DNA of 64,000 nt from Selaginella tamariscina (Eukaryota; Streptophyta; Lycopodiopsida; Selaginellales; Selaginellaceae): the NCBI GenBank assembly GCA_003024785.1, contig PUQB01000134.1, forward strand, positions 310,012 to 374,011. The letters are read 5' to 3'. The notes beneath the pieces are model-generated. The model was given only the letters and a program-made list of their open reading frames with translations. It made no database searches and was not told the origin of the DNA. Below are positions 1-10,099 of the stretch, piece after piece. A program made the translations under genes and the position numbers. Position 1 is the stretch's first letter; the number at the start of each line of letters is the position of its first letter.

Positions 1-837
1 ACATATTAGCCACTGTGATCGTCCCATAATACTTGCTAGCTGAAATGTTAAACGTATAAACTCCCCATACATTAGGCATATATGTTAAGTATACCAGAAA
101 AGCAGAGAGTGTAGTTGTAACTGAGGCTCCAATGAATCCTTCCCAGGTTTTCTTTGGAGACAACTTGATTAAACGGTGTTCTGCCAAAAAAGAACCCAAA
201 GATATATGCCGCAATGTCGTTAATCACAATAAGCGACACTGGCAAAAGAAACCTGGAAGAAATTGGAGCTATATATATAGAGACAGACACACACACACAC
301 ACCTACTACTACTATGGTAACTGAGTAACAAATACTAAAATAGAATATATTCTATAAAACGTATTATTATACTTACCATATTATTCCTTCAAAGATATTC
401 GCAACAGTAAACGACGACTGTAAAAACACAATAAACAGAAATCATGTGGATCCAAGCAAACTGCGTGAATTGCTGCCTGTACATTCTTTTCTTCAAACTG
501 AGGACGAATGTAATGACCGCTGCCAACACAATCCAAAGTTAGTTTGATTAGATACTCAATATTATCTATATAATATATGCATGCACACACACAGCATATA
601 CGCATACCTGATATATACAAGACGTAACATATCCAAGTGAGAGCATGATACTTGAGCAGCCCGCTGAAAATGCGTAAGAGGAACTTGTCAGATGAGATTG
701 TATTCACAAACTGCTTCTTCAGAAATCTTCCGTAGGCGTATATCATGGCAGTGAAGAAGAAGTGCCTGCAAAGAACTTCTATAATACACAATCCGAATGT
801 GTATATGCAAAAAAGTATATACTTAATACATATATAC

Positions 838-870
<33 letters not shown>

Positions 871-1783
871 ATATATATATTACCAGCTGAGGATTCGAAA
901 TGGTGGATTGCCATCACGTTCTCTTTGAGAGATTCTAGCGAGGGAGAAGAGTTCTTTAGCCATGAGAATCTGAATGACCATGATCATAAGAGCGATGAAG
1001 AGATGACCCATGTAGACGATGACTGCAAATCCTCCGATCATGAGAACGGAGGACCATGTCCGTGTCTTCATACTCCTGTACTTGTTCCTATCGTCCACAA
1101 GGAGTTCCACATTAAATCGCTGTTCTGCAACAGAAACCCGTTTGTTAAAACTAGTATTACTTATACACGCAGACACATTTACTATATTGTTGTTACATAT
1201 CTATCTACTGTTATATAAATTTCAAACATGTTTTTGTGTTGTAACACTAATCTATATATCATTATCAAATAATGGGTCAGACTCCAATCATGCTTTCAAA
1301 AACAGGGTGCTTTATCCAAACCAGTCCCCCATGTGTATATATTTATATAAATAGAATATTCGACATATATATATATGTATGCCACGTACCTAGGATATAC
1401 ATACGACACTACGATATGTTTGTGTGGTGTGTCTCTCTAGTGGTATATGCTCTATGTAAAACGATAGCATATAGACTATAGTTCCATTGGATTATGGGCA
1501 TAGAAGTGCATCATTATCAAAATTACAGACCATTAGAGCTGATTATACATCTTTGTTTTCTAGAAATTATAGAAGATAAGCGATTTTTCACAGGAACACA
1601 TGCGCAATATAAGTGAAATTGTTATGCCTAAACAGGAGTTATAAGCTCGTTTACTCTGGATTCATCGTGACTGCGCTTGCGATGGCGCTGCCTGGGAAAT
1701 GATACGGCGGCCTGTGTAGCTACACTGACAAGCGCCGCTGCAGCTTGGTTGTGCAGCGACATAGGTTCTTCCTCAATCTCCAT
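1..1783 (-). CDS. CDS1: CDP-diacylglycerol synthase (phosphatidate cytidylyltransferase), eukaryotic type, partial
   Basis: Makes CDP-diacylglycerol from phosphatidate and CTP for phospholipid synthesis; an integral ER membrane enzyme. Exons read from the sequence: 1655-1783 (ATG at 1783), 884-1119, 608-765, 377-519 and about 71-252; the C-terminal catalytic signature lies off the left edge. Family landmarks in order: a basic N-terminal patch ([12 protein letters not shown]), [20 protein letters not shown], the membrane stretch [80 protein letters not shown] and [15 protein letters not shown]. All introns are GT-AG with consistent phases. Two frame breaks, each an apparent extra base in an AAA run at 439-441 and at 171-173 (plus strand), interrupt otherwise well conserved sequence. 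The end of the last visible exon is uncertain. Identification is firm; whether the gene is functional depends on the two breaks being sequence errors. Confidence 0.88.
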
Positions 1784-1830
1784 CTCTTCTCTGACAAACC
1801 CTAACCCTAAAAGATCCCCTGTATTTAAAT
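1784..1830 (-). promoter_or_regulatory. Telo-box in the 5' leader of the CDP-DAG synthase gene
   Basis: The plus strand at 1795-1811 reads AAACCCTAACCCTAAA, about two plant telomere-type units, roughly 12 bases upstream of the start codon at 1783. Telo-boxes are known near transcription starts of plant housekeeping genes. No TATA box was pinned down. Confidence 0.45.
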
Positions 1831-1884
1831 TATGGAATAATGTTCTTACCCGTTTAGCCCGATGTTGCCGTATTAATTTAAATT

Positions 1885-2040
1885 AAAACACGTGAAGTAA
1901 GTATATGCTTGACTCTTCTGCGACACGTTTCAAAGTTGCATTGTGACATTTACCTCGTGACATGTCATTTGACGTGGCACAGGGATTTCACATGACACGT
2001 GGAAAAAGGGGGTTAACAATGGCACGTGGAAAAAAGGAGG
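1885..2040 (+). promoter_or_regulatory. Cluster of ACGTG-core (G-box/ABRE-like) motifs
   Basis: Four ACGTG cores occur in about 150 bp: ACACGTGAAG near 1889, TGACGTGGCAC near 1970, ACACGTGGAA near 1997 and GCACGTGGAA near 2023. The block GGCACGTGGAAAAA followed by GGGCAG recurs at 3643-3668, ahead of the second peptide gene. Such cores bind bZIP/bHLH factors in plants. The region lies between the divergent CDP-DAG synthase and peptide gene 1 and could serve either. Confidence 0.35.
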
Positions 2041-2276
2041 GCAGTTTTAATTCAAACGTTTATATAGATATTATAGAAACATTTTTAAATTAAATGAAAT
2101 TAAATTTCTTAAAAGGATTTAATTTATTAATCTCACAATATTACGTAAGTCAACGTGTGCACACGCACGAGCGTTCATATAATAGTTTAGTATACAGTAG
2201 ACATGTAGTATGGAAACTTCGTATTAGTAATGGGCGCCAGCTATGGAGTTGACATTAACCACTCATTTATATACAA

Positions 2277-2612
2277 ATGATGACAACAATGAACGCTTGG
2301 ATAACAATGGGTTTGTTTTATCTTCTCTTCTTGCTATTCTTGATGATCAATATTCACAATGTTCTAGCTACTGGTAAGTTTAAAAATATCATAAAAATCA
2401 TATGATTCTTTATAATGTATAGAATATTCTTGATTTAAATTCAAAATTCAAATGCAGATGGGTTGCAGCCATGGAAATCCTTAACTGCAGATGCACCACC
2501 ACAAGCGACTAAGTGTTCAAATCCTGTGGCTTCTCCACCACCAGGTATAGACCAATTCGTTGGATACAGGCCGCCCAAGCCAAGAAAACGCAAACCAAGA
2601 GGCAATCCTTGA
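2277..2612 (+). CDS. Small secreted peptide precursor, CEP-like, copy 1
   Basis: Two exons, 2277-2373 and 2458-2612, encode about 83 residues. Exon 1 is almost entirely a signal peptide: MMTTMNAWITMG, then a hydrophobic core LFYLLFLLFLMI, ending near NVLATG. Exon 2 encodes a short proline-rich spacer (ADAPPQAT, SNPVASPPPG) and a basic C-terminus, GYRPPKPRKRKPRGNP, running to the stop. Signal peptide, variable spacer and a C-terminal motif starting Y/F-R-P is the layout of plant CEP hormone precursors (FRPTxPGxSPGxGH). This copy matches the motif less well than copy 2 because the PG dipeptides are replaced by PR. It is too short to be found by length alone; the support is two intact copies with the same gene structure. 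A second in-frame acceptor 33 bases downstream (CTGCAG before ATGCACC) would shorten the spacer. The peptide family is an inference. Confidence 0.7.
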
Positions 2613-2693
2613 ACATTCTTATAAGAAACTTATATAATGTTGGAACAATGCAAGCTTTTTTAATCAAAGGCATAGTTAAGTGAGTGAGTATCG

Positions 2694-2728
<35 letters not shown>
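2694..2728 (+). repeat. GT dinucleotide microsatellite
   Basis: An almost uninterrupted GT run lies downstream of peptide gene 1. The shorter, interrupted counterpart lies at 4687-4730 in the duplicated unit. Confidence 0.9.
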
Positions 2729-2731
<3 letters not shown>

Positions 2732-3660
2732 AGTAGTGTGTGTGTGAAGAATCTTCAAATTTAAATTTAAAATTTATTTGGAAATAATTACTAGTCTACG
2801 AGATATATACATAATGTGGGTAAACTAATGATGCCCACTAAACTCAAGAAGAAAAAACCTTAAACAATTTATAATGTTACTGAACTTAAAATATGTTACA
2901 TTACATACGAATATACTTGTCTTTTGTTATATTCTATATTTATTCCATACATGGATTCGCATATTCTTTGACAATACTCATATTTGGCAATGTTATATAA
3001 ATTATATTGTTGTACTGAACCAAACAAACAGTAAACTAGTATATCCATAGTGAATTGTCTTAGTAAAGTAGCTAAATCTTTCTTCTACGGTGAACTCCAT
3101 TATAGCTTATGTTTGTGAAGATATAAAATTAATAAGTTAAATTGGATGCTAAATCAATTTAATCATTTTATATATATTAAATAAAAATTATTAAATATTT
3201 ATAAATTAATTTATATAAGAAATTTTAATAAGTGTAAAGTTAAGTCGCCTTTTCAAAATTATATAATATTTGCATCATACACTCTTAATCTATAGTATGT
3301 ACAATTTTTATTTATTATATATGTTGCATACATGTCAATCTTACCAATCAATAATCATAAGATATACAGTTTAACTTAAATAGTTATTAAATCCGATGAA
3401 AAAATAAATAATTATTAAATTAATTAAGTTTAATTTAAATTAAATTAAATAATAAAAAATAAAATTAAGATTTTGAAATGTTAAGTATGGTGAGCGTCGT
3501 TTTGAATATGGAATTTAATTTTGAAAATGTGATCTCTCCTAAAATAAATCAAGTAAGCAAAAAAATTATTAATGTAAATAACATGTTAATAGATGAAATA
3601 TAAATGGAATTCTTTAAATAAAAATTAAAACTAAAGAATTAAATGGCACGTGGAAAAAGA

Positions 3661-4011
3661 AGGGCAGTTATACTTAATTAAAACGTTGGGACACTTGCAG
3701 AACACGGCCCCCTTTAGGACGTGTATAAAAAATTAAAAGGAGAATTCACATTTACTTTAATTCCCAAGGGTTTCTTGCCTATAACATACACTAAAAATTC
3801 ATTTATAAATATATTTAAATCAAAAAAAAATATATTAATTCAGAAATGTATTAACCCTAAAGGGTATTACGTTTTAATTTTTTAATTTTTAATAAGGATT
3901 TGGTTTTTTTTTAAATTTATCTTATTAAATTTTTTTTATGTCATACCTCATGGTGTCTTAAATCCTTCCTAAATAACCTTGAGAATAAAAAGGGCCGTAT
4001 TCTACAAACTA
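3661..4011. other. Spacer between duplicated units
   Basis: AT-rich DNA starting with a repeat of the ACGTGG block found upstream of unit A. It contains a near palindrome, ACCCTAAAGGGT, at about 3852. No gene is visible. Confidence 0.5.
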
Positions 4012-5720
4012 GCCCAAACGTTTATATAGATTATTATAGAAACATTTTTAAATTAAATGAAATTAAATTTCTTAAAAGGATTTAATTTATTAATCTCACA
4101 ATATTACGGAAGTCAACGTGTGCACACGCACGAGCGTTCATATAATAGTTTAGTATACAGTAGACATGTAGTATGGAAACTTCGTGTTAGTAATGGGCGC
4201 CAGCTATGGATGACAATTTAAATGTAAACCGTGTTGACCTTAACCACTCATTTATATACAATGATGACAACAATGAACGCCTGGATAACAATGGGTTTGA
4301 TTCATCTTCTCTTCTTGCTATCCTTGATGATCAATATTCACAATGTTCTAGCTACTGGTAAGTTTAAAAATCATATGATTCTTTCTAATGTATAGAATAT
4401 TCTCGATTTGAATTCAAAATTTCAGGGTTTCAGTCACAGAATTTTTTGACTGCAGATGCACCACCACAGGCGACTGAGCGTTCGAATCCTGTGGCTCCTC
4501 CACCACCGGTTAAAGGCCAGCCCACAGAGAAGCATTCAAATGTGGCATACAGGCCTTTCAATCCAGGAAAACGCAAACCAGGTAGCAATCCTTGAACATT
4601 CTTATAAGAAACTTATATAATGTTGGAACAATGTAAGCTTTGTTTAATCAAAGGCATACTTAAGTGAGTGAGTATCATTAGAAAACTGCGTGTGTGTGTG
4701 TGTGTGCGCGTGTGTGTGTCATAGTGTGTGTGAAGAATCTTCAAAATTAAATTTAAAATTTATTTGGAAACAATTACTAGTCTACGAGATATATACATAA
4801 AGTGGGTAAACTAATGATGCCCACTAAAAAATCCTTAAACAATTTATAATGTTACTTCAATATATGAACTTCAAATATGTTACATTACATACGAATATAC
4901 TTGTCTTTTTTATATTCTATATTTATTCCATACATGGATTCGCATATTCTTTGACAATACTCATATTTGGCAATGTTATATAAATATATTGTTGTACTGA
5001 ACCAAACAAACAGTAAACTTATATCCATAGTGAATTGTCTTAGTAAAGTAGTTAAATCTTTCTCATTATAGCTTATGTGTTTGTGAAGATATAAAATAAT
5101 AAGTTAAATTGGATTAATCATTTTATATATATTAAATAAAAATTATTAAATATTTATAAATTAATTTATATAAGGAATTTTAATAAGTGTAAAGTTAAGT
5201 CGCCTTTTTAAAATTATATAATATTTGCATCATACACTCTTAATCTATAGTATGTACAATTTTTATTTATTACATGTCAATCTTACCAATCGATAATCAT
5301 AATATATTACAGTTTAACTTAAATAGTCATTAAATCTGGTGAAAAACTAATAATTATTAGATTAACTATGTCTTAAATTAATTAAATAATAATAAAATAA
5401 ATAAAATTTTGAAATGTTAAATATGGTGAACGTCATTTTAAATATGGAATTCATTTTGAAAATGTGATTTCTCCTAAATAAAACCAAGTAAAGCAAAGAA
5501 AATTATTAAAGTAAATAACGTTGAAAATGTAAATGAAAAATTTTTTAAAATAAAAAATCAAAATTAAAGAATTAAATTTTAGTGTTACCATTAACATTTG
5601 TGGTGAATATATAAATATAATATTATTAAATAGCATATTAATAGGTGAAAATGTAAATGAAATTCTTTAAATAAAAACTAAAACTAAAGAATTAAATTTT
5701 AGTTTTATCATTAACAAAGA
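4012..5720 (+). repeat. Tandem duplication unit B, containing CEP-like gene 2
   Basis: Direct-orientation copy of 2048-3660, with a shortened GT microsatellite and several small indels. It ends in AT-rich sequence that is itself partly repeated (5525-5720). Boundaries are approximate. Confidence 0.85.
4261..4595 (+). CDS. Small secreted peptide precursor, CEP-like, copy 2
   Basis: Exons 4261-4357 and 4426-4595 encode about 88 residues. The signal peptide nearly matches copy 1 (MMTTMNAWITMGLIHLLFLL). The spacer is TADAPPQATERSNPVAPPPP followed by an extra segment (VKGQPTEKHSNV), and the C-terminus is AYRPFNPGKRKPGSNP. Compared with the CEP consensus FRPTxPGxSPGxGH this keeps the RP, the first PG and a second PG, with a basic K-R-K in place of the short spacer. 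Processing would have to release a C-terminal peptide with no trailing extension. It lies about 1.65 kb downstream of copy 1 in the same orientation. Expression and processing cannot be judged here; other proline-rich peptide hormone classes remain possible. Confidence 0.72.
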
Positions 5721-6515
5721 TATAATGTAGTATTGTTAAAAAGTTTATTATAAAGAAACGCATTAAAAAATAAAGTTAACAAAGCTAGACCGTTTAATAC
5801 ATGTCAAATATAAAATAATTAATTTTTTAAAATTTAAATCAAATTAATTCGTAATATTCTTTTTTAGTTTCACCGAGTTATTAATTTTTAAAGTTTGAAA
5901 AGGACAAATACATGGAGTCAGACCAAAATAATTCGTATTTAAAAACTAAAAATTATTAAATTAAATTTGTTTAACATTATAAAATAACATATAATTCATT
6001 TTATACCTTTTTAAAATTATATAATATTACATTATACATTATAAATTGTTTCTTCTTTAAAATTTGTAAATATTTCTTTCAACTCCTAAATTCAGAAATA
6101 AATAAATAATACACATATGTTCTCTTTATGGTTATTAATTGTTTTCTTCAGTGCACACACGTACACACACAAACAAACAGTTTGCGTGTAGGGCGAGTGT
6201 GTTGAAATATACACGTAAGCACAGATAATGCATGTAATATTACACCCGTCAACCATGTGTGTAATACTTTCAAATATGAAAAGTATGCTAAAATGCAGAT
6301 CGTTCTTTGACCAAGTGTGTTTGTGTAGATTAAAACACACGCCCACGCACGCAGCCAAATAAATGTACTAAAATAATAATATAATGTTTATTGCAGCAAG
6401 TTGTATACGTAACGCTGCACCTGTACGAGCAGCACAACATTTAATAAAACAAAATAATAAGCTTTAACTATGAAATCACAAACATAACAAGACTGCCAGC
6501 ACTTGCTTGCCTGGT
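5721..6515. other. Intergenic AT-rich DNA, no gene seen
   Basis: Low-complexity AT-rich sequence, with a CA-rich, somewhat GC-richer patch at 6150-6360 that gives only low-complexity cysteine/valine reading frames. The 3' end of the eIF1A transcript probably falls between 6400 and 6515. Confidence 0.5.
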
Positions 6516-7256
6516 TTATATCTTATCGATATCCTCATCCTCAAACTCGATATAATCGTCCACACCTTCATCCTCGTCGTCCACGTTTCCAGCAATGCCT
6601 TCGTTCAGCCGTATATTCTCTGGAAGCTCATTGTATGCCTTGAGAAGACGGGCCTCATCCGGCTGATACTTCAGGATAACATCCGCCTGATACAAAATCA
6701 TATCATATCAGATATGAATAACAATATATATATCATAAATTGCATAAGATAATACTACACTATATCATGTACAATCACGTATATGTTCGCAAAAGAATAG
6801 GATATACACTAATAATACAATATCAATATAGCAAAATACACATGCATATAGCACAATACTGTGCCTGTATTATGTATGTATGTATGCACACTCAGACAAT
6901 GGAAAAGACGGTGAATTATATACTGTTATCCCATATGATTAACTTAACCATGTGTTTGAAATGAAAATTACAGATAATTTGCAAGTAATTACCTTATCAT
7001 CCTGGTAATCGCGGAGACCAACAAGGATAATGTCGCCGGCAGCGATCCAGACCTTCTTGTGCATCTTACCGCGGATATGGCACATCCGCTTCACGCCATC
7101 GATGCACATCGACTCGCATCTCCCATTCCCGAGCATCCGAATCACTTGCGCATACTCCTGGCCGTCCTCCTTGAACACGAGCTCGCGCTTCTCATCGTCC
7201 GCCTCATTCTTTCCCCTCTTTCTGTTCTTTCCTCCCTTTCCTTTGTTCTTCGGCAT
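6516..7256 (-). CDS. EIF1A: Translation initiation factor eIF1A
   Basis: Two exons, 6993-7256 and 6516-6686, encode 144 residues, the normal length for eIF1A. The protein binds the 40S subunit A site and promotes scanning and start-codon selection. Visible are the basic N-terminal tail ([20 protein letters not shown]), the OB-fold core ([54 protein letters not shown]) and the acidic C-terminal tail ([20 protein letters not shown]). The intron interrupts after DDK, with a GTAATT donor and a TCAG acceptor in phase 0. The gene is free of frame breaks. It is divergent from RPN6, the starts being about 610 bp apart. Confidence 0.97.
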
Positions 7257-7868
7257 GATTTCCTGCTCCGATAGACCGCCTTGGCGCTGTTGCCGCGCAC
7301 CCTAGACGCTCCCTCGACAAACCCTACGCGCTCCTCCAAGAGCCCTAAAATAAGACCCTTAAAACAGAGCATCTCATATCCGACGGCTACGATTACCCAA
7401 TCATCACCGTCCTACATAATACTAGCTATGTTTTTCATATCCGACGGCTAGGATGAGAAAATCATTACCGTCATACATAACGGCGTATATAAGTACATTC
7501 TGTTTATAATGTTTAGCAGTATATTCTGATTGCCCTAGGTCAAGGGATTAGGGCGGACGGAAGGCATCGCGAGCGCCAGGTTCTCTCTCTCACACACACA
7601 CACACACATACACATTACGATTTCATACACAGCCAATGAATCTGAATCTGAATAGATTTAGTTTTATTTTAAATTTATAATGTAATGTCTTATTTACTAT
7701 GACGGTACCCAAGGTCTCTATTGTCTATCCATGTTTTATTTGTATGCATATAACTATTGAATATATCCATATTTTGTGTCATATAGATGGCGAGTTCTCT
7801 GATATATAATGAATTCAATGTCTATATTTGTATTGATATCTTAATTCAGGATAATTGAAGAACGGAGA
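7257..7868. promoter_or_regulatory. Shared divergent promoter region of eIF1A and RPN6
   Basis: The region includes the eIF1A leader with CCCTA-type telo-box remnants (7318-7350), a duplicated block with period 61 bp (7375-7419 and 7436-7480; core CATATCCGACGGCTA, then an ATCAT-ACCGTC-TACATAA stretch), and TATATAAG at about 7487. A CT/CA microsatellite at 7583-7612 and a probable 5' UTR intron of RPN6 ending at the acceptor near 7850 follow. The repeated block is a candidate transcription factor site pair; no factor is named. Confidence 0.55.
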
Positions 7869-8059
7869 ATGCAACGGCAGCAGTGGCTTATGCATCATCG
7901 TCTTCATCGGTAGCACGACCAACAGCAGAAACGGGGAACAAATGGGAAGAAGCTCTTGCAAAAGCGCTAGAAATACAAGAGACAGACCCGTCTCAAGCTA
8001 TTTCAATTCTTAGGTCACTTCTTCAGGAACCGTCTTCGTCTGCGGATGTCATAAGGTAA

Positions 8060-8090
<31 letters not shown>

Positions 8091-9288
8091 AAGTATTAAC
8101 TGGGTTTACCTTAATCATGTTCAGAGTCAAAGAGCAGGCAATTTCAGCACTGTCCGAGCTATTCTCCACCCACAATCGTGCAGAAGACTTAAGAACACTT
8201 CTCACTGAGCTTCGTCCGTTCTTTGCCGTCATTCCAAAAGCCAAAACAGCCAAAATTGTCCGTGGCATTATCGACTCTGTTGCGAAGATCCCAGGTATGT
8301 GTACGAATGTACATACATACACAGGATAAATGCATTGACAATTTATGTACAGGCACTTCTCAGCTCCAGATTTTACTCTGCCGGGAGATGGTCGAATGGA
8401 CACGGACTGAGAAACGGACTTTCTTAAGACAGCGTGTTTGAGGCCTCGTCTTGCTGCTCTGTTGATGGAGGCGAAGGTAAATTCTTACATAAAGCATAAT
8501 ACGATGCCTAATGAAATGTTCAATGTAGGATTACACAGAGGCCTTGACATTGATCACGAAGCTAGTGAGAGAAGTTCGAAGGCTGGACGACAAGCTTTTA
8601 CTGGTGGACATTGATTTACTGGAGAGTAAACTTCACTTTGAGCTACGAAATCTACCCAAGGCGAAGGCTGCGCTTACTGCAGCTAGAACTGCTGCAAATG
8701 CTATATACGTACCCCTGCACAACAAGGAACTATAGACCTTCAGAGTGGTAATGTGTATAATCTTCGTGTACATATGCATTATGTATGGACCTGTATGTGT
8801 ATCATGTTTGCTAAATGCCATAACTAGGCTCTTTTAGCTAATATGTATGGATTTAGGTATTCTTCACGCGGAGGAAAAGGATTATAAGACGGGGTTTAGC
8901 TACTTTTACGAAGGTTTTGAGGCCTTTAATGCGTTGGATGATCCGAGGGCAGTTTTCTCTCTTAAGTATATGCTTTTGTGTAAGATTATGACCAACCAGG
9001 CCGATGACGTTGGCGGTTTGATCTCTTCAAAGGCCGGTCTTAAGTACTCAGGTCAGGTTTTATGCATATTATGAGTTATATATGATGCTCATATATATAT
9101 ACAGGTGTGGAACTGGATGCAATGAAGGCAGTAGCAGAAGCATATGCAAAGCGGTCGCTTAAAGACTTCGAGGAGGCCCTGAAGACTTATAAGCAGCAGT
9201 TAGAAGATGACCCCATCGTTCATCGGCACCTGTCGTCGCTCTACGACACTTTACTCGAGCAAAATCTCTGCAGGCTAATAGGTCTCTT

Positions 9289-9322
<34 letters not shown>

Positions 9323-9601
9323 GATATAACGTGTTGATGGTGTGCAGAGCCATTTTCAAGGGTGGAGATATCCCATGTATCGGAGCTGATAGGGCTGCCC
9401 ACGGGGACGGTGGAGAAGAAGCTATCACAGATGATACTGGACAAGAAGTTTTTGGGGACGTTGGATCAAGGTGCGGGTTGCTTGATCATCTTTGATGAGG
9501 ATCAGACGGACGGGATCTATCCTTCCACCCTGGAGACCATCTCCAACGTCAGTAAGGTGGTGGACAGCCTCTACTCGAAGTCTGCCAAGATTATGGCTTG
9601 A
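7869..9601 (+). CDS. RPN6: 26S proteasome regulatory subunit RPN6 (PSMD11)
   Basis: Lid subunit that clamps the regulatory particle to the 20S core. Coding exons: 7869-8055, 8125-8294, 8353-8476, 8529-8747, 8857-9051, 9105-9281 and 9348-9601. Conserved blocks: [133 protein letters not shown]. The C-terminal PCI region ([27 protein letters not shown]) ends in SAKIMA as in other plants. Four frame breaks: a base apparently missing just after the ATG at 7869 (so the start codon is out of frame as given), extra bases at 8437-8439 and 8444-8445, and one C missing from the run at 8712-8715. All splice phases agree once these are allowed for. Function is secure; the breaks are most likely sequence errors. 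Confidence 0.92.
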
Positions 9602-10064
9602 GTGTTCTTTGTGTTAATTAATTATTATTAATTTTTTTTAGTTATCTGCATATGCTTAAATCAATTATAAAAACATGAATATAATGTGAGATATAATTAA
9701 TTATAAGAACAATAATTAGTTATTATAATATTATTTCTATAATGTAAACTTTAAGCTAAAATTGTTAAAATTATTATACTTAATTACTTAAGATTTTTAA
9801 TTACCTAAGATATATTCATATATTCATAAGATGATCTCCTATGTTTGTATTTATGTCATGAAATTATATATCGACTGTGTGTGTGTGTGCATATTATGTA
9901 CGAATATATGAAGTATTTGTTTCGAGTATTAAGTATCAGAAGCTAAATTTGAAATTTAAACAGATTCAAACTGTTGTGAATAATTATCAAATTGTTTTAA
10001 AAACCAGTAATCAAACATTTCTTATATACGCGGGCTCCTGTAACATCACATATGTGAAATGAAA

Positions 10065-10099
<35 letters not shown>

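Larger units (their letters stand above)
2048..3660 (+). repeat. Tandem duplication unit A, containing CEP-like gene 1
   Basis: This unit matches 4012-5720 over its whole length, including the upstream flank, both exons, the intron, a GT microsatellite and about 1 kb of AT-rich downstream DNA. Upstream flanks differ by only a few bases in about 200. The boundaries are estimated by eye. Apart from the peptide gene the unit holds no recognisable gene. Confidence 0.85.
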
